Part shown: positions 10,799-22,380 of the stretch, in pieces | How the letters are laid out: each line of letters opens with the position of its first letter | How positions within the stretch are numbered: position 1 is the first letter of the stretch | NCBI GenBank assembly: GCA_037962975.1 | Contig: CM075671.1 | Coordinates: 44,788,501 to 44,852,500 of the forward strand | Direction: 5' to 3' | DNA length: 64,000 nucleotides | Source: Clitoria ternatea | Taxonomy: Eukaryota > Streptophyta > Magnoliopsida > Fabales > Fabaceae | Made by a program: the position numbers and the translations under genes | The notes under the pieces: model-generated | Told to the model about the DNA's origin: nothing | The model's database searches: none | The model's input: only the letters and a program-made list of their open reading frames with translations

Positions 10799-12625
10799 GT
10801 GCCAAAGGTCAAGCTAGTGACCTTAAAGAAGCGCTTGAGGGAGGCAACCCTGCAATTTAATTGTGTAGCTTGTGTTAGAAGTTCTAAAAAAAAATAAAAA
10901 AAAAATATATACTACTAATAATAGAAGAAAGTTTAAACAACTGAATAAAGTGTGAATAAGGTTTGAAAAATGATGAATAAGAGTTGGGCGTGTCTACGGA
11001 GGAAACCTTTGGGCAGTATAAATACTTTGCTTTTCATTCATCATGTCCACAAGATCACAAAGGATTATTAGGAAACCAATTTTTTTTTTTGTTGAAATGG
11101 AGAGTTCTAAGACTTTATTTTGAACAATGTATCTATTTTCAGTTGTAATGAAACTAATTTTCCTTCTTCTTGTTTAATTTTAATTTGTTATTTTAATTGT
11201 AGTGCTTACTTATTGTAATCGTTTGTTCACCAAATCCATGCCATAAAGGTAAAAAAAAGGAAAGCGATCTATACTCTGATTTTATTCACTTATGAAATAT
11301 GTTAATTATGTTTAAGTTAGAATTCATCTCAATAATTTAAAGTATGCTGATTCTCAGATATCGACTGGATGAATTAATTGATTAGCATTACTTGAGTCAT
11401 GATCCCTGTCCATAATTGTTTTTCATCATTAATTATTTGTTTATTCATCATGCTAGTTAGCAATCTGAATTTATAATCTTACATTAAGTTTGGGGACATG
11501 ATTGGCTGATTACCTATAATGTATTAGCTTTTGAGCCTTTCTTTTATTTTGAGTGTGTCTGCATTTTTTGTTAGTGAGACGGAATTTGCTTCAGTGCTTG
11601 CTAAATGATTATTTGTTGGCCAATTGGAAATGATGAAGGCCTCCTTTGTAAATTAGCCAGAGCCAAAATTAGCCATCCTTAGTATTATTAATTATCCTTT
11701 GACCTAATACATATGTTTGAGCTTGAGACCTTTTCATTTTGATTAAGTCCTAACTTTACAAGCCAATTTATCTGAGAAAAAAACCAATTGAATTATCCCT
11801 GGATGTACCACTGGTGGATTGCTAAGTCTTATCTTATTGCTAGGGACTAGCAAGTTTTAAGTTTAGGGATGAAGAGTGTGCCTAACAGCAATTAAAGGAC
11901 ACACTCTGACCTTAATTATTAATGGGAATTTTGAGATATGAAAGGAGAAACAGCAAAAGCAAAAGAAAAGTGAAAAATAAGAAAGAAGAAGATGCAAAGC
12001 ACCACAACAACAATAAAAAAATGGTATTGAAAAAAAAATATATGAAAGAAAGAAAGAAAAAGAAAGAGTCCAAAGGACTGAAAGAGAAGAAGGTGCAAAG
12101 CATCACAGTTAGTGAGTTATCCTTTATCTGAAAAAAAATAATAATGAAAGCAAAAGAGCTAGTTAGTAGAGGCATTTAAGTTAATATTGAGGCAAGGCAT
12201 CAGTGGGTACATCTTTTAACCCAACACTAACTAGAAAAACAAAAATAGAGCCTGTAGCCTAACCCTATTACAAGCTTAAAAAGCCCTTACTGATCTAATT
12301 GTGTTAGCATATATTTCATGATGTCTAGAATTGTTGCAAGCCTATGTTGATCTAACAATTATGCAGGTGATGAGTATATTTAATTAACCCTATACACTGA
12401 GGGAAGAGTGAAACACTGATCCATGTGAGGAAGCTTCACCAATTTGTTCCCAAAGGAAAGTATGAGTAATTATATTTTTAGAAGTTACGGAAACAAAGCA
12501 TGAAGGGTATGTAATAATTATGGCATGAATTAAGTTAAGGGAAGGTTGATTGTCTTAAGTAAGTGCTTTTGATTAATTAATATGAGTTATTGCTTGGGGA
12601 CAAGCAAGCTTTAAGTTTGGGGATG
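10799..12625 (+). other. Athila 3' non-coding region with repeated polypurine-like tracts
   Basis: About 1.8 kb with no convincing ORF where some Athila elements carry an env-like gene. It is AT-rich, with a purine run (AAAGAAAGAAA type) at about 11940-12150. AAGTTTGGGGA-like tracts occur near 11486, 11857 and 12612; only the last abuts the 3' LTR and is the likely plus-strand primer. Confidence 0.7.
12613..12625 (+). other. Athila polypurine tract
   Basis: AAGTTTGGGGATG immediately precedes the 3' LTR TG. It would prime plus-strand DNA synthesis. Confidence 0.75.
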
Positions 12626-14175
12626 TGATAAATCTTGAAAAGACTTAATAAATTCATCTCTAATTTAACTCAATTAATCAAATATTGTTAAGTTTAATAT
12701 TAATTATATGATGATTTAGTTTTCATTCTTGTTTTAGTCATTTAATTAAATTATGATTGAATTGTGCAAGAAAATGGTTAAAAAGATAAGCATATGAGTA
12801 ATTATGATTTACACTAACCTAGCGAACCTACATTAGAAAGCCAACATTCCTACCCTAGGCATTTATTTATGTGTGTTTTACAGGATCTAGGTGCAGTGAT
12901 ACCAGCGTATCTACGCTGGCCCATCAGCGTACCTGTGCTCTCACAAGCAGAACCTAAAAAGAGAAGAAAATTCAAGTCAGAGAGTTAGCATGCTGGACGC
13001 TCAGTGTAAGTACGTGTGGAAACAGAATGCTTTTTATCTAAGTCAGAAGCTCAACGTATGTATGCTAGATAAGCGTACTGACGCACGGAAGCATCTGATG
13101 CTATTTTATTCAAGTCAGTGGCTCAGTGTACGTATGCATGTCATACGCACGTCAAGCACCCAGTTTTTGTTCAAGCAGAAAGCCAGCGTTGATACGTTGG
13201 GGATTGGGCGTTCCTACGTGCATGTTTTAGAGACCTGATTTGCTATTTTTAAGTTAGTTTTTTAGTTTTATTATCTTTAGTTGTTTGCTTGTAAGCCCTT
13301 ATGGGGTAATTCCGCGATTTAGGATAGTTAGTTAGTTAGTTCAAGGCAAGAAACCTATATATTTGTAATCTTAATGTAATTTAACACAGAGGAAATAATA
13401 CATCATTTAATTTTTTGATTTTCAACTTCTCTCTAAACATCTTCTCTCACTAAATTCTCTCTTCCATGGCTCTCTATATTCTACTTGCTGATTCCACATC
13501 CATGGGTTTCTAAACCCCTAGGGTTGGGATCGCTAAGGCTTGCAATGAATTCTTGAAGGTGTATTGAGGAATTCAACTTCTGAATCATGAGGAGAACAAG
13601 CTGAGGAGTGGAGTTCCATTGTTAAATTGACAAATTCAGATCCAATGAAGAACCTTACCAATGAGGAATCATGGTTGAGGCTTAGGTAACTTCCAGCTTC
13701 CTAACTAATTCAGGCCTATTAATTAGGTGAATAGTTAGGGTCCAACCCCCAATTTTTGCATTAGGTTTCTCTGTTATTGAACACCTAAGGGATTAGGGTT
13801 TAATGCTTAAGGAATTAGGGATTAACTATCTATGAATTGTCCTCTTGAGTCTGAAGCTTGATTGAACCTTAATTGCATTTTTCTTGATGAAATTGTAAGC
13901 TGAAGCATCCTAACCTCTTTTCCATTAAGTTCACTTCACCTTTCATATTGTTTCTGAAAATACAAAAACATAGAAAGCATCAAAACAACAAAAACAGAAT
14001 GAATATTATACTGCATTGTGTTGGTTCAGCTTGTACTAGTCCAAGATTGAGGTAATTACCATAATCCCTGTGTGAATGATCAAATATATTACAAATTTAA
14101 CGATTGGTGTGCTTGCCAAAAACTAAATCCTTTGAGAAATATGCATCAAGCTAATGGCTCAGGATTTTCACACTA
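12626..14175 (+). repeat. Athila 3' LTR (1550 bp)
   Basis: Begins TGATAAATCTTG and matches 3737-5297 throughout. The terminal CA is changed to TA (ends TTTTCACACTA), followed by the target duplication ACTCA. Relative to the 5' LTR it has a short extra stretch near 13485 and lacks a short one near 13810. Confidence 0.92.
12821..13225 (+). repeat. AGCGTAC near-palindrome array in Athila U3 (3' LTR)
   Basis: Counterpart of 3932-4330. Half sites start at 12821/12843 and 12904/12926 (22 bp apart), and the pairs are 83 bp apart. It includes the perfect inverted repeat CCAGCGTA-TC-TACGCTGG at 12902-12919. Confidence 0.82.
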
Positions 14176-14180
14176 ACTCA
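14176..14180. repeat. Athila target-site duplication, right copy (ACTCA)
   Basis: Matches 3732-3736. The host reading frame of element A resumes immediately after it. Confidence 0.92.
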
Positions 14181-14953
14181 CTTCTGCTCCGATGTTGGCT
14201 TTGCCGGACTTATTGGATGACTTTGTGGTGTACTGTGACGCTTCTAAGCTTGGTCTTGGTTACGTGTTGATGCAAAAAAAGTGTGTGATAGCCTATGGGT
14301 CAAGACAGTTGCGACCGCATGAGGTGAAATACCCCACACATGATCTTGAATTAGTGGCGGTGGTGTTTGCCTTGAAGTTATGGCGGCACTATTTGTATGG
14401 ATCGAAGTTTGTGGTCTTTAGTGATCACAAAAGTCTCAAATATTTGTTTGATCAAAAGGAGCTTAATATGCACCAACGGAGATGAATGGAGTTTTTGAAG
14501 GACTATGAGTTCGAATTGAGGTATCATCCCAGAAAGGTAAATGTAGTTACCGATGCCTTAAGTCGGAAGTCATTGCATGTTTCTGCTATGATGGTGAAAA
14601 AGATGGAGCTCATCGAGCAATTTTGAAAATTGAACGTGGGTGTAGAAATATATACCCCAAAAAAGATGTCCCTTGAGGTGTTGATGGTAGCAAATGTATT
14701 CATTGAGACCGTGAAGTTACAATAACCGAAGGATGAGTACTTGATTAAGGTGAAGGAAACTCAAGCTAATAGGAAAAATTTATTTTTGATGGAAGGTCAT
14801 GATGGCATTTGGTGTGTGAAGGGTCGAATTGGTGTTCCATCTGGTGGTATTTGAGGAGATTGGTACTTGAAAAAGCTCACAAGAGTGTGTTGAGCATACA
14901 TCCTGGTGCCATGAAAATGTATCAAGATCTGAAGAAGAATTTCGTGGCCCGGT
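14181..14953 (+). pseudogene. pol: Gypsy A RNase H and integrase zinc-finger region, broken
   Basis: Continues the RT/RNase H frame with SAPMLALPD, VYCDASKLGLGYVLMQ, VIAYGSRQLRPHE, HDLELVAVVFALKLWRHYL and VVFSDHKSLKYLF. These are the catalytic D, E and D blocks of gypsy RNase H. A TGA at 14483 replaces the expected tryptophan after HQRR. The frame then continues through MEFLKDYEF and VTDALSRKS and is broken again at about 14624. Several stops and shifts follow to 14953, across the histidine half of the integrase zinc finger (HPGAMKMYQDLKKNF-like). The protein is not functional. Confidence 0.85.
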
Positions 14954-16159
14954 ATGAAGCAGGATGTGGCTAATTGTGTAGCCTCTTGTATTATTTGTCA
15001 AAAGGTGAAAGTTGAACATCAGAAACCATTTAGTTATCTGAGAACCCTTGATATTCCGGTGTGGAAGTGGGATGACATTGCTATGGACTTTGTTTCTGGA
15101 TTACCCAGAACACGTACTGGCAATGATTCTATATGGGTAATTATAGATCGGTTGACGAAGTGTGCTCACTTCTTGCCCATGAATATGAAGAGTTCATTGG
15201 AGAAATTAGCCCAAATATATATAAAGGAGATCATTAGACTACATGGTGTGCATTTGAGTATTGTGTCAGATCGCAACCTTCGATTCACTTCCCGATTTTG
15301 GGGAAGCTTGCACGAGGCAATGGGTTCCAAGTTGAAGCTCAGTTCGGCGTATCATCCACAAACGGATGGACAATCCGAGCGAACAATTCAAAGCCTTGAA
15401 GATTTGTTGCGGGCTTGTGTGTTGGAGCATGGTGGTTATTGGGAAAGATTCCTATCACTAATTGAATTTACATACAGTAATAGTTATCATAATTCTATTG
15501 GTATGGCTCCATATGAAGCATTGTATGGTCGGAAATGTAGAACTCCATTGTGTTGGCTTGAAACTGGAGAGAGTTTGGCTTTGGGGCTGGAATTAATTGC
15601 GGAGACAAATGAACAGATTAAGATGATACAAGAAAAGATGAAAATTGCCCAAGATCGTCAGAAGAGTTATTATGATAAAAGGCAGAAGCCACTTGAGTTT
15701 CAAGTTGGTGATCACCTATTTTTAAGAGTATCAAGAGATAAGGGTATTGGAAGGGCGTTGAAAAGTAAGAAGTTAAGCCCGAGGTTCATTGCACCCTATG
15801 AGGTTTTGGAGTGGATTGGTGACGTGGCATATCGGATTGCACTTCCTATACATCTCGCTAATCTATATAATGTGTTCCATGTGTCACAGTTGAGGAAATA
15901 TGTCCATGATCCTCTACATGTAATTCCTATGGACGATGTTGATGTGTGAAACGATCTATCCATTCCTCCTGTTTCCGTTCGTATTGTTGAACGCTCCATG
16001 AAGAAGCTACGGAACAAATTGGTACCCTTGGTGAAAGTTGCATGGAAGCACAGAAATACTGAGACGTTCACGTGGGAACATGAGGACGATGTAAAAGCTC
16101 GGTACCCCGATGTGTTCGAATCTGGTATGTTAAATTTCGGTGACGAAATTTCTTTTTAG
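14954..16159 (+). pseudogene. pol: Gypsy A integrase core and chromodomain-like tail
   Basis: Open from 14954 to 15949 (331 codons). It carries the CIICQK half of the zinc finger, the integrase core acids in IAMDFVSGLP and IVSDRNLRF, and the E in YHPQTDGQSERTIQ. GPYEVLEWIGDVAYRIALP-type C-terminal residues and FHVSQLRKYVHDP follow. A TGA at 15947-15949 interrupts it. The same frame stays open to TAG at 16157-16159 and encodes PVRIVER-like, LVKVAWKHRN and TFTWEHEDDVKARYPDVF. This last part is the chromodomain-type tail found in Tekay chromoviruses and thought to guide insertion to heterochromatin. Confidence 0.88.
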
Positions 16160-16170
16160 GTGGGGTGGAT
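16158..16170 (+). other. Gypsy A polypurine tract
   Basis: AGGTGGGGTGGAT sits directly before the LTR TG at 16171, overlapping the pol stop region. Confidence 0.75.
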
Positions 16171-18998
16171 TGTAACACCCTAAATTTTAAAATAAAAGAT
16201 TTATTAAGGAGATAAATATTAAATAATTATATTTGGGTTATTTAATGTTCCAAGAAATTGGGAATAAATAAATTAAGACTTTTGGGATCTGTTTATAATT
16301 TATTGGAACCGGATAAACCAAAAATGAGCCCGGTTGAAATATAGGTGTCAGACTAAGTATCTCCGAATGGGATGATATTGGTCATGGCTATTAAGGATAT
16401 TATTGAGGATCCGAATATGTGTTTGGAATAATTTTTAAGTAAGGTATTAAGCCCAAACTGAGATCCTGTTTGTCATAAAATGATAAATTTTTAAATGAGG
16501 GATTATAAATAAAGCCAAATGACCCATTTTTCCTTCTTATTCCCGTCAGATTATTGGTTTTCTCATAACATGTACTTTACTTCTTCTTCTCTTATACTCT
16601 TCTTCTTCACTTCTTCCACTTCTCTCATAAAACCCTAAGTAAAAAGTGGTGTGCCATCTTTCCTCTTCCATTTTCGTTCTTAGAGCTTGGAAGGAGCTTG
16701 GAGCTTGAAGTCTCACGCTCCTTTTCCCCTATTTTCATGTGCTTTTCCCTCTCTTGGAAAACTCTCTCATTTCTTCTCTTGAGGTAAGATCTTGCTATTT
16801 CTCAAGAGTATGAACTATGGGTTTTTGAGTTTTGATGTTGGGAAAGTGATTTAATGAGTGTTGTTGGGTTTTTAGAGAAACCCTAACCTTATGATTTGGG
16901 AAAATGCAAAATATGAATGGAGAAGCATTTATTGTGTTAAATAACTGTTTTGGGTGAGGTGAAATGATGTTATTAATGGTGAATGGCCATTAATGAAGCT
17001 TAATGGTTGTTGGGAACCATTAATGTGGGAACCCGGTGATGGGTTTAGCACTAAATGTGCATAATAATAAATGCATACGCCTAAACCGTGGTGGTTGTGG
17101 TGGAATGAGTGAAATAAATGGGGCTTAAGAGTTAAGATGTTGGAAGACATCGGGTAAACGAATATGAACGTTAAACCGAGGTGGTTGAATAGAACATAAT
17201 TGTGTGATATATTATGATGTAGGAAACAACCCCAGTTATGAGGCAGAACCATCTGACCGCGGTGATTACTAGTTCTCTTGAGGTAGGAAGGGGTAACTAT
17301 TCTAAATGCATGATTTCATCCATTGATGATGTGAAAATATATGTATGTGATTGTGCTTAATGATTGCTTATGTGGACGATGTCATGATTTCAAGATTTGA
17401 GTGTATTTAGAATGATTAATGTTATGCGGCATGTGTTTAGGATGATGAATATGATATTAAATTGGTCTAATCTAGAGTCAACAATCCAGTGTGGGACCAG
17501 CCACGAGAGTCAATAGATGACTCAGGTTTAGACTGGTGCTGTATGTATCCGGTATGATTGAGTGGCATTTAGGACGCACAGTGTGAGAATGCATTGATTG
17601 ACATTGCATCCATGGTATATTATTCGCTGCTTATATGGAATGTTAGGGGTTCCAATAGGCAGGCCCAGTGGGAGGGCGGCCCAGTGCACGAGTATACTGT
17701 TATTGCTCCCTAGTGATTCGGGGAATCACGAAGCTGCCCTTAGTTTGTTGACGAGGCACCCTATGTGGCAGGCCTTGTGGGAGGGCGGCTCTATGATGAG
17801 TAACATAACTCGGTGTTCAACGGAGCACGGCTCCCTTGATGTGTGTTCAGGGGAGGCCCGTAGCACTTTGGCAAGTACGGCCATAATGATAATCCGCAGT
17901 CAGGGGGTGACTAGTGCTACGGATGGGCGAGAGCGGTTTGGTACCAGTAAAATATGTTGTTGAGCATGCATGAAATTGGATATAAGTGTACACATTTTAC
18001 TACTACAGTAGGGGCATAGTAGCACACCTATGCTTGTCCCACATTTGATATGTTGTTGTTTTCCCACAGTCGAATCCGCACTTGATAATAATTTTGTTTT
18101 GCATATTCATTAGCTTTAAGAGCATTTGCATATAGCCGAGATATGCCTAGTTGATAGCCTGTGGTGGCGATGGATGGTTGTTAAATAGAGAGAAAGTAAG
18201 CCGAGGTACTAACATTAAAGGTGTGATGATTATTGAGGATGTCAAAGATATATTATATATATATGACATTGCCTTACGAATACATTTATCTGGACATGTA
18301 TTGTGCTGAGATGAAATGTTGTATCATGTGTGTGAAACTTGTGATGTTATCTTAAAAATGGATATAATGCACCCACGTATAAATATCATTACAATGTATG
18401 ACTTTGATTCATTTGGATTATGTTACTCACCTCCGTGTTGTCATTTTTAAGCTTGATGTAGGTGTGCCGTAAAATCCTACTCCTTTTGAAGGTCGAGTAT
18501 TGGAGAAGGTAAATATGAAAGGAATGTGGGTGAGCCTTGGCCGGCATATATGTATTCATTTTGTATAGCATACGGTGTGTGTATGCTTATTTTGAAATTA
18601 ATTTGATAACGGTTGATTTTGGGAGGTCATGTAGGAAAATTAGACTGGATGTGTATGGCTAATTTTCATTAATGACCTTGATGATGTATGAATGATATTT
18701 TTATTATGAAATTATATTTCTTTTGCTTAACGAATCAATGATGCACTTTTCATCCTCTTTTGATAGATATATAATCACTCTTGAATTTAATTTCATCTTC
18801 CGCTTTTCCCTTGTGACGGCCTCAAGTCTGGTCGTCCGAGTCGTACTCTGATACCGTTCTCATATCCTCATATATGAGATCGGTTATCTAATGATCCGGG
18901 GTAATTACTCGGCGTTATATTTATATATTGAATTTCTTCAACTTACAATTATTTTAAATCATGAAAACTTTACCCTATTTTTGGGTCGGGGCGTTACA
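16171..18998 (+). repeat. Gypsy A 3' LTR (2828 bp)
   Basis: Starts TGTAACACCCTAAATT and ends GGGTCGGGGCGTTACA, the classic Tekay/Del LTR ends. It holds a CT-rich stretch with GAGGTAAGATC near 16780, which resembles a leader with a 5' splice site. It also holds GC-richer degenerate repeats (GGGAGGGCGG near 17670 and 17770). The partner 5' LTR is outside the window. Confidence 0.85.
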
Positions 18999-19519
18999 AG
19001 TGAACCCTCTGTTCTACTCTTTTTCCTTCCTTATTAATTTCAGTCATACTCCAATTATAAAACCGATCAATCAACATTCATTGTTTGATGTTTGAATTAA
19101 GTGTTTCTGTTAATGAAATTTGGCTAAATCTCAAAAAGGTGGTGTGGTATTATGCATGTTTATTATCTTGCGTTTATTGTAAAATTAAAGATGTATATAT
19201 ATATATATAAATCAAGCACCAAATTCAATTGAATTAAAAAGGTAACAATGTTTTCTTTTGAACGCTTTCTTTAATTTCTCTAAACTAACCAAGCTAGAAA
19301 GAAGGTTTAAAAAATTAAAGAATCATCCAAATTTGTGGTCGATATATCTGTTTTTTCATATTTAAAAAGTAGAATAAGGACAAATCTTACATTAATAAAA
19401 AATAATAATAAGGAGAAATTATTATTAGGGTAAATTAATTGCGCAAAACTTAAAATTAATTCAAAATGCACATTTCCCTCCATTTCTTTAGAGTCTTGCT
19501 TCTCTGTAGCTTTTAAGTT
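18999..19519. other. Unassigned AT-rich spacer
   Basis: About 520 bp between gypsy A and Sirevirus S3. It contains a (TA)n run near 19195-19210. I see no ORF, repeat terminus or RNA gene. It is the left flank of the S3 insertion, and the same host DNA resumes at 29321. Confidence 0.6.
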
Positions 19520-19524
19520 GGTGT
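19520..19524. repeat. S3 target-site duplication, left copy (GGTGT)
   Basis: GGTGT precedes the LTR terminus TGTTAACCAAG and is repeated at 29316-29320. Confidence 0.92.
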
Positions 19525-21679
19525 TGTTAACCAAGTGGCCTCAATTACTCAAGAGGGGGGGTGAATTGAGTATTAAAATTTTTACTTTGAATGCTTTTGA
19601 AATTAATTCTTTAGTTACTATGTCTATTGAAGATGATAAACTTAATGGCAAGTGGTAACAAGTTATACACAAGTCAAGATAATAAGTACGTAAAAAATCT
19701 TAGTTAATGAAACAATGAATCAAGCAAGCAACTTAAGTGCAAAAATTAAATGAGTTTAGGGAAGAGAGATTTGCAAACCGATGTATACGAGTTCCACCAC
19801 GCCGGTGTACGTCTCGCCTCTAAGCAACCCACTTAGAGGATTTCCACTATTTGAGATTAGAGATACAACTTTGAGCAACTGCGACTTCCTAGTGTCCCAC
19901 ACTCAAGAATCCAATCCTCACAAGTACAAGGGCACTCCACCCAATCTCTCAATCTCACAATTTCAAGGTTGAACCCCCAACCCAAAGATTTTAAGATGTT
20001 TGGTGTTTGAGCAAACAAGGAAACTCTCCAATAGAGTGAATATACAAGTTAAAGCTTTCACAAAATAATAACTCTCAAAGAGAGGATATGCAAAATAACT
20101 ACACAATATAATTTCCCCACAGATTAACTCTCAAAAATAACTTCAAGAAATATGCCAATCAAAGAATAAAGAGAGCAAGAAGAAGAGCAAGAGAATGGAG
20201 GGGGAAGAAAGCAAATGGAAATGCTTCAAATGCTTTAGTACGAATTGCAAATTCAATTGCCTTCCCTATTTATAGTATATGGAAGCATGGTTATTGCAAT
20301 TAAAATATTCATCCGAGGATAGTGTTGTATGGTTCCTTGTATCTTTAACTTCCTTTGATGACTTGGAGCAACATGGTCATTTTATGTTGGAGCAGTGTAT
20401 TTAATTTCCACGACAAGGTGGAACAGTGGAGCATATGTCTATTTTTAGTTACTTAAATTGCAACTTGCATGGTGGAGACCTGGAGAATGCAATCTGCTCA
20501 GAGAATGTTGGAACGCTGTATTTGGCTAATTCATAGTGTGATTTAGTTTGTCCAAGTGCGACGCAAGGCTGTCATATATTCAATAGAGATTCAAATTTAA
20601 ATTCACCTAATTCATTTGAGTTAAGTAAACTTATCTGACTCATGGTGACGTAGTTTAATCATCTGAGAGTAGCATGATGTTTGAATTTGCTTTTTGGAAC
20701 TTCTGATATTCAACTGCACATCATAAACACATGTTGTAATTAATTTTGTAGCATACTCGCTCAAGCGAGTTTAATCACGGTTAAGCGAACAAGAATATTT
20801 CCCTTGATTTCCTTCACGCTTTGCATCACGCTTGAATCCACGCTTAAGCGTGCTATCACGCTCAAGCGAACTTTGTTTACGCTTAAGCTTGAAGCCATAT
20901 TTGCCTTGATTTCTCTTCCGCACTTAAGCTTGCTATCACGCTCAAGCAAGCCTTGTTTATGCTTAAGCGAGACTTGTGATTCTTGGCTCCTGATGCATCA
21001 CGCTTTGTTCCACGGTCACGCTTAAGCTCCATGTCTTCACGCTCAAGCGAGCTTGTCCAGTGCTTAAGCGAGTTGGTTCAGCGCTTAAGCGAACCTTCCA
21101 TGCTGACTCACGCTTAGACCCACGCTTAAGCGAGCCTTTAATTTTGGGATCCTGATGCTTCCTCGCTCAAGCTTGTACTTCACGCTCAGGCTTGCACTAT
21201 TCATGCTTAACAATTGTCTCCCTCACTCAAGCGAGCTTCCTTCATGCTTGGGCGTGCCAAGCACCTGATTCTCATGATTCACAATTGTCTGCCTCGCTCA
21301 AGCGAGCTTCCTTCACGCTTGGGTGTGCCAAGCACCTGATTCTCATGATTCACGCTTGACTCTTCGCTCAAGCGTGCCAACTTCTTCAAGATTTTCAACC
21401 TTTGTTCCAACTATCTTGGCATCCATCATTTTATGATATCAAACCATAATTAATTCATATTTCCATCAAGCTGAGCCTTTCCAAATCCATGCTAGATGAG
21501 TAAAAACTTATGGCTTTAATCCTTTTTTCTTTTGGCATTTAACAAGACCATTTGTCACTTGATTTAACCACTGAAGTAAATGCCATGATTGAAACATATC
21601 ATCATAATTGATTTGTGTATTTGAACTTAAATCTTCATTTGTTGTTTATTGTCAAAACCTACATCAACATATAAATACA
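19525..21679 (-). repeat. S3 3' LTR (2155 bp)
   Basis: Bounded by TGTTAACC on the left and ATAAATACA on the right, so on the minus strand it starts TGTATTTATATG. It aligns with 27162-29315. It contains a TATA box at 20275-20266 and the TTAAGC-type array. The U5 end shares the short C-run and GAGGCCACTTG with S1 and S2. Confidence 0.94.
20757..21378 (-). repeat. GCTTAAGC / GCTCAAGCGAGC palindrome array in S3 3' LTR
   Basis: Dozens of GCTTAAGC and CGCTCAAGCGAG units in both orientations. It is the counterpart of 28394-29015, where the spacing was measured. A 60-70 bp stretch with GCTTCCTTCACGCTTGGGCG is itself repeated near 21227 and 21305. Confidence 0.9.
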
Positions 21680-21875
21680 TTCTCCCCTTTTTTGATGATG
21701 ACAACAAATGTTTGTCTCTTGGGATGTTAGTATTATAATAGTTCAAATACATTGCAAAAATCCTCCTTACACATAGATACCATTATAACATCATGATATT
21801 CTCTCCCCCTTGTAAGATATTTTATGCCACTTAGAATATATATATATATATATATTTATTTTCTCCCCCTTTGGC
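21680..21875 (-). other. S3 polypurine tracts (three copies)
   Basis: On the minus strand AAAAAAGGGGAGAA abuts the 3' LTR at 21680-21693. AAGGGGGAGAG (about 21800-21811) and AAAGGGGGAGAA (about 21860-21873) lie upstream. Multiple polypurine tracts of this type are a known feature of Sireviruses. Confidence 0.75.
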
Positions 21876-22380
21876 ATCATCAAAAAAACATCTAAGCATA
21901 TATATATATATACACTTTAAGAAGGATACATTTTGTAGAGATAGATACCATTTGCATATAAAATTCCCCCTAAATCATGCAACATATATCACAGATAAGC
22001 AAAGTTAGAGGTTTTACAGGATTTAAATTTTGCAATTTGACCAATGATAGTTATTGCATAAGAGAGTCAAGAAAATCAAGGTCATTTGCCATTTATTTTT
22101 GAGAACCATGTGGTACATAGAAGATTATCTTTGTGTCAAAAATATGTTTACTTAAGTGGGGACTCCGTGGGATCTCAAATAGGATAAATGATTTATGGAG
22201 CATTAGGATGAAAGCGTGATTGTCATTTTAATGAAAAGATTGACTTATATATTACAAAGTAAGTTACTATTTTCAAAGAAATGAAAATTTTATGAAAGAA
22301 GTAAGTGAAATACTTTGAGTCAAAGATTTTCAAAATATTTTGTTCAAAGTGTAAGAAAGTGTGATAAAAGATGAGTCACT
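21876..22380 (-). other. S3 pol-to-LTR spacer without env-like ORF
   Basis: About 500 bp of AT-rich DNA with a (TA)n run near 21900. The env-position ORF and second palindrome array found in S2 are absent here. I see nothing else. Confidence 0.6.

Larger units (their letters stand above)
3737..14175 (+). mobile_element. Athila-type Ty3/gypsy retrotransposon, complete but decayed
   Basis: A full structural element of about 10.4 kb: 5' LTR (3737-5297), Asp-tRNA-like primer site, broken gag, protease/RT/RNase H/integrase, a long non-coding 3' region, polypurine tract and 3' LTR (12626-14175), flanked by ACTCA. The RT block with DHFPLPFVDQMVERL and FYCFLDGYSGYNQI is diagnostic of the Athila clade. 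The LTRs differ by about 5% by eye plus small indels. That is older than S2 or S3 but younger than host element A. Confidence 0.93.
3638..18998 (+). mobile_element. Tekay/Del-like Ty3/gypsy element A, 3' part, interrupted by Athila
   Basis: A plus-strand gypsy element whose left part is cut off by S1 and the window edge. Visible parts are a reverse-transcriptase fragment (3638-3736), the rest of RT/RNase H, integrase and a chromodomain-like tail (14181-16159), a polypurine tract and the 3' LTR (16171-18998). Athila is inserted at 3737-14175. Joining 3736 to 14181 restores the frame, reading KVRL then TSAPMLALPD. The LTR termini TGTAACACCC and GGGGCGTTACA are typical of Tekay/Del chromoviruses. 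The pol has several stops and frameshifts, so the copy is dead. Confidence 0.85.

Noticed and set aside
11922..12131. Lysine-rich ORF in the Athila 3' region
   Set aside because: It is only a purine-rich low-complexity run; the opposite strand is equally open.
17598..17963. 121-codon ORF in LTR A
   Set aside because: Lies in a GC-rich repeat patch of a non-coding LTR, with no similarity I recognise.
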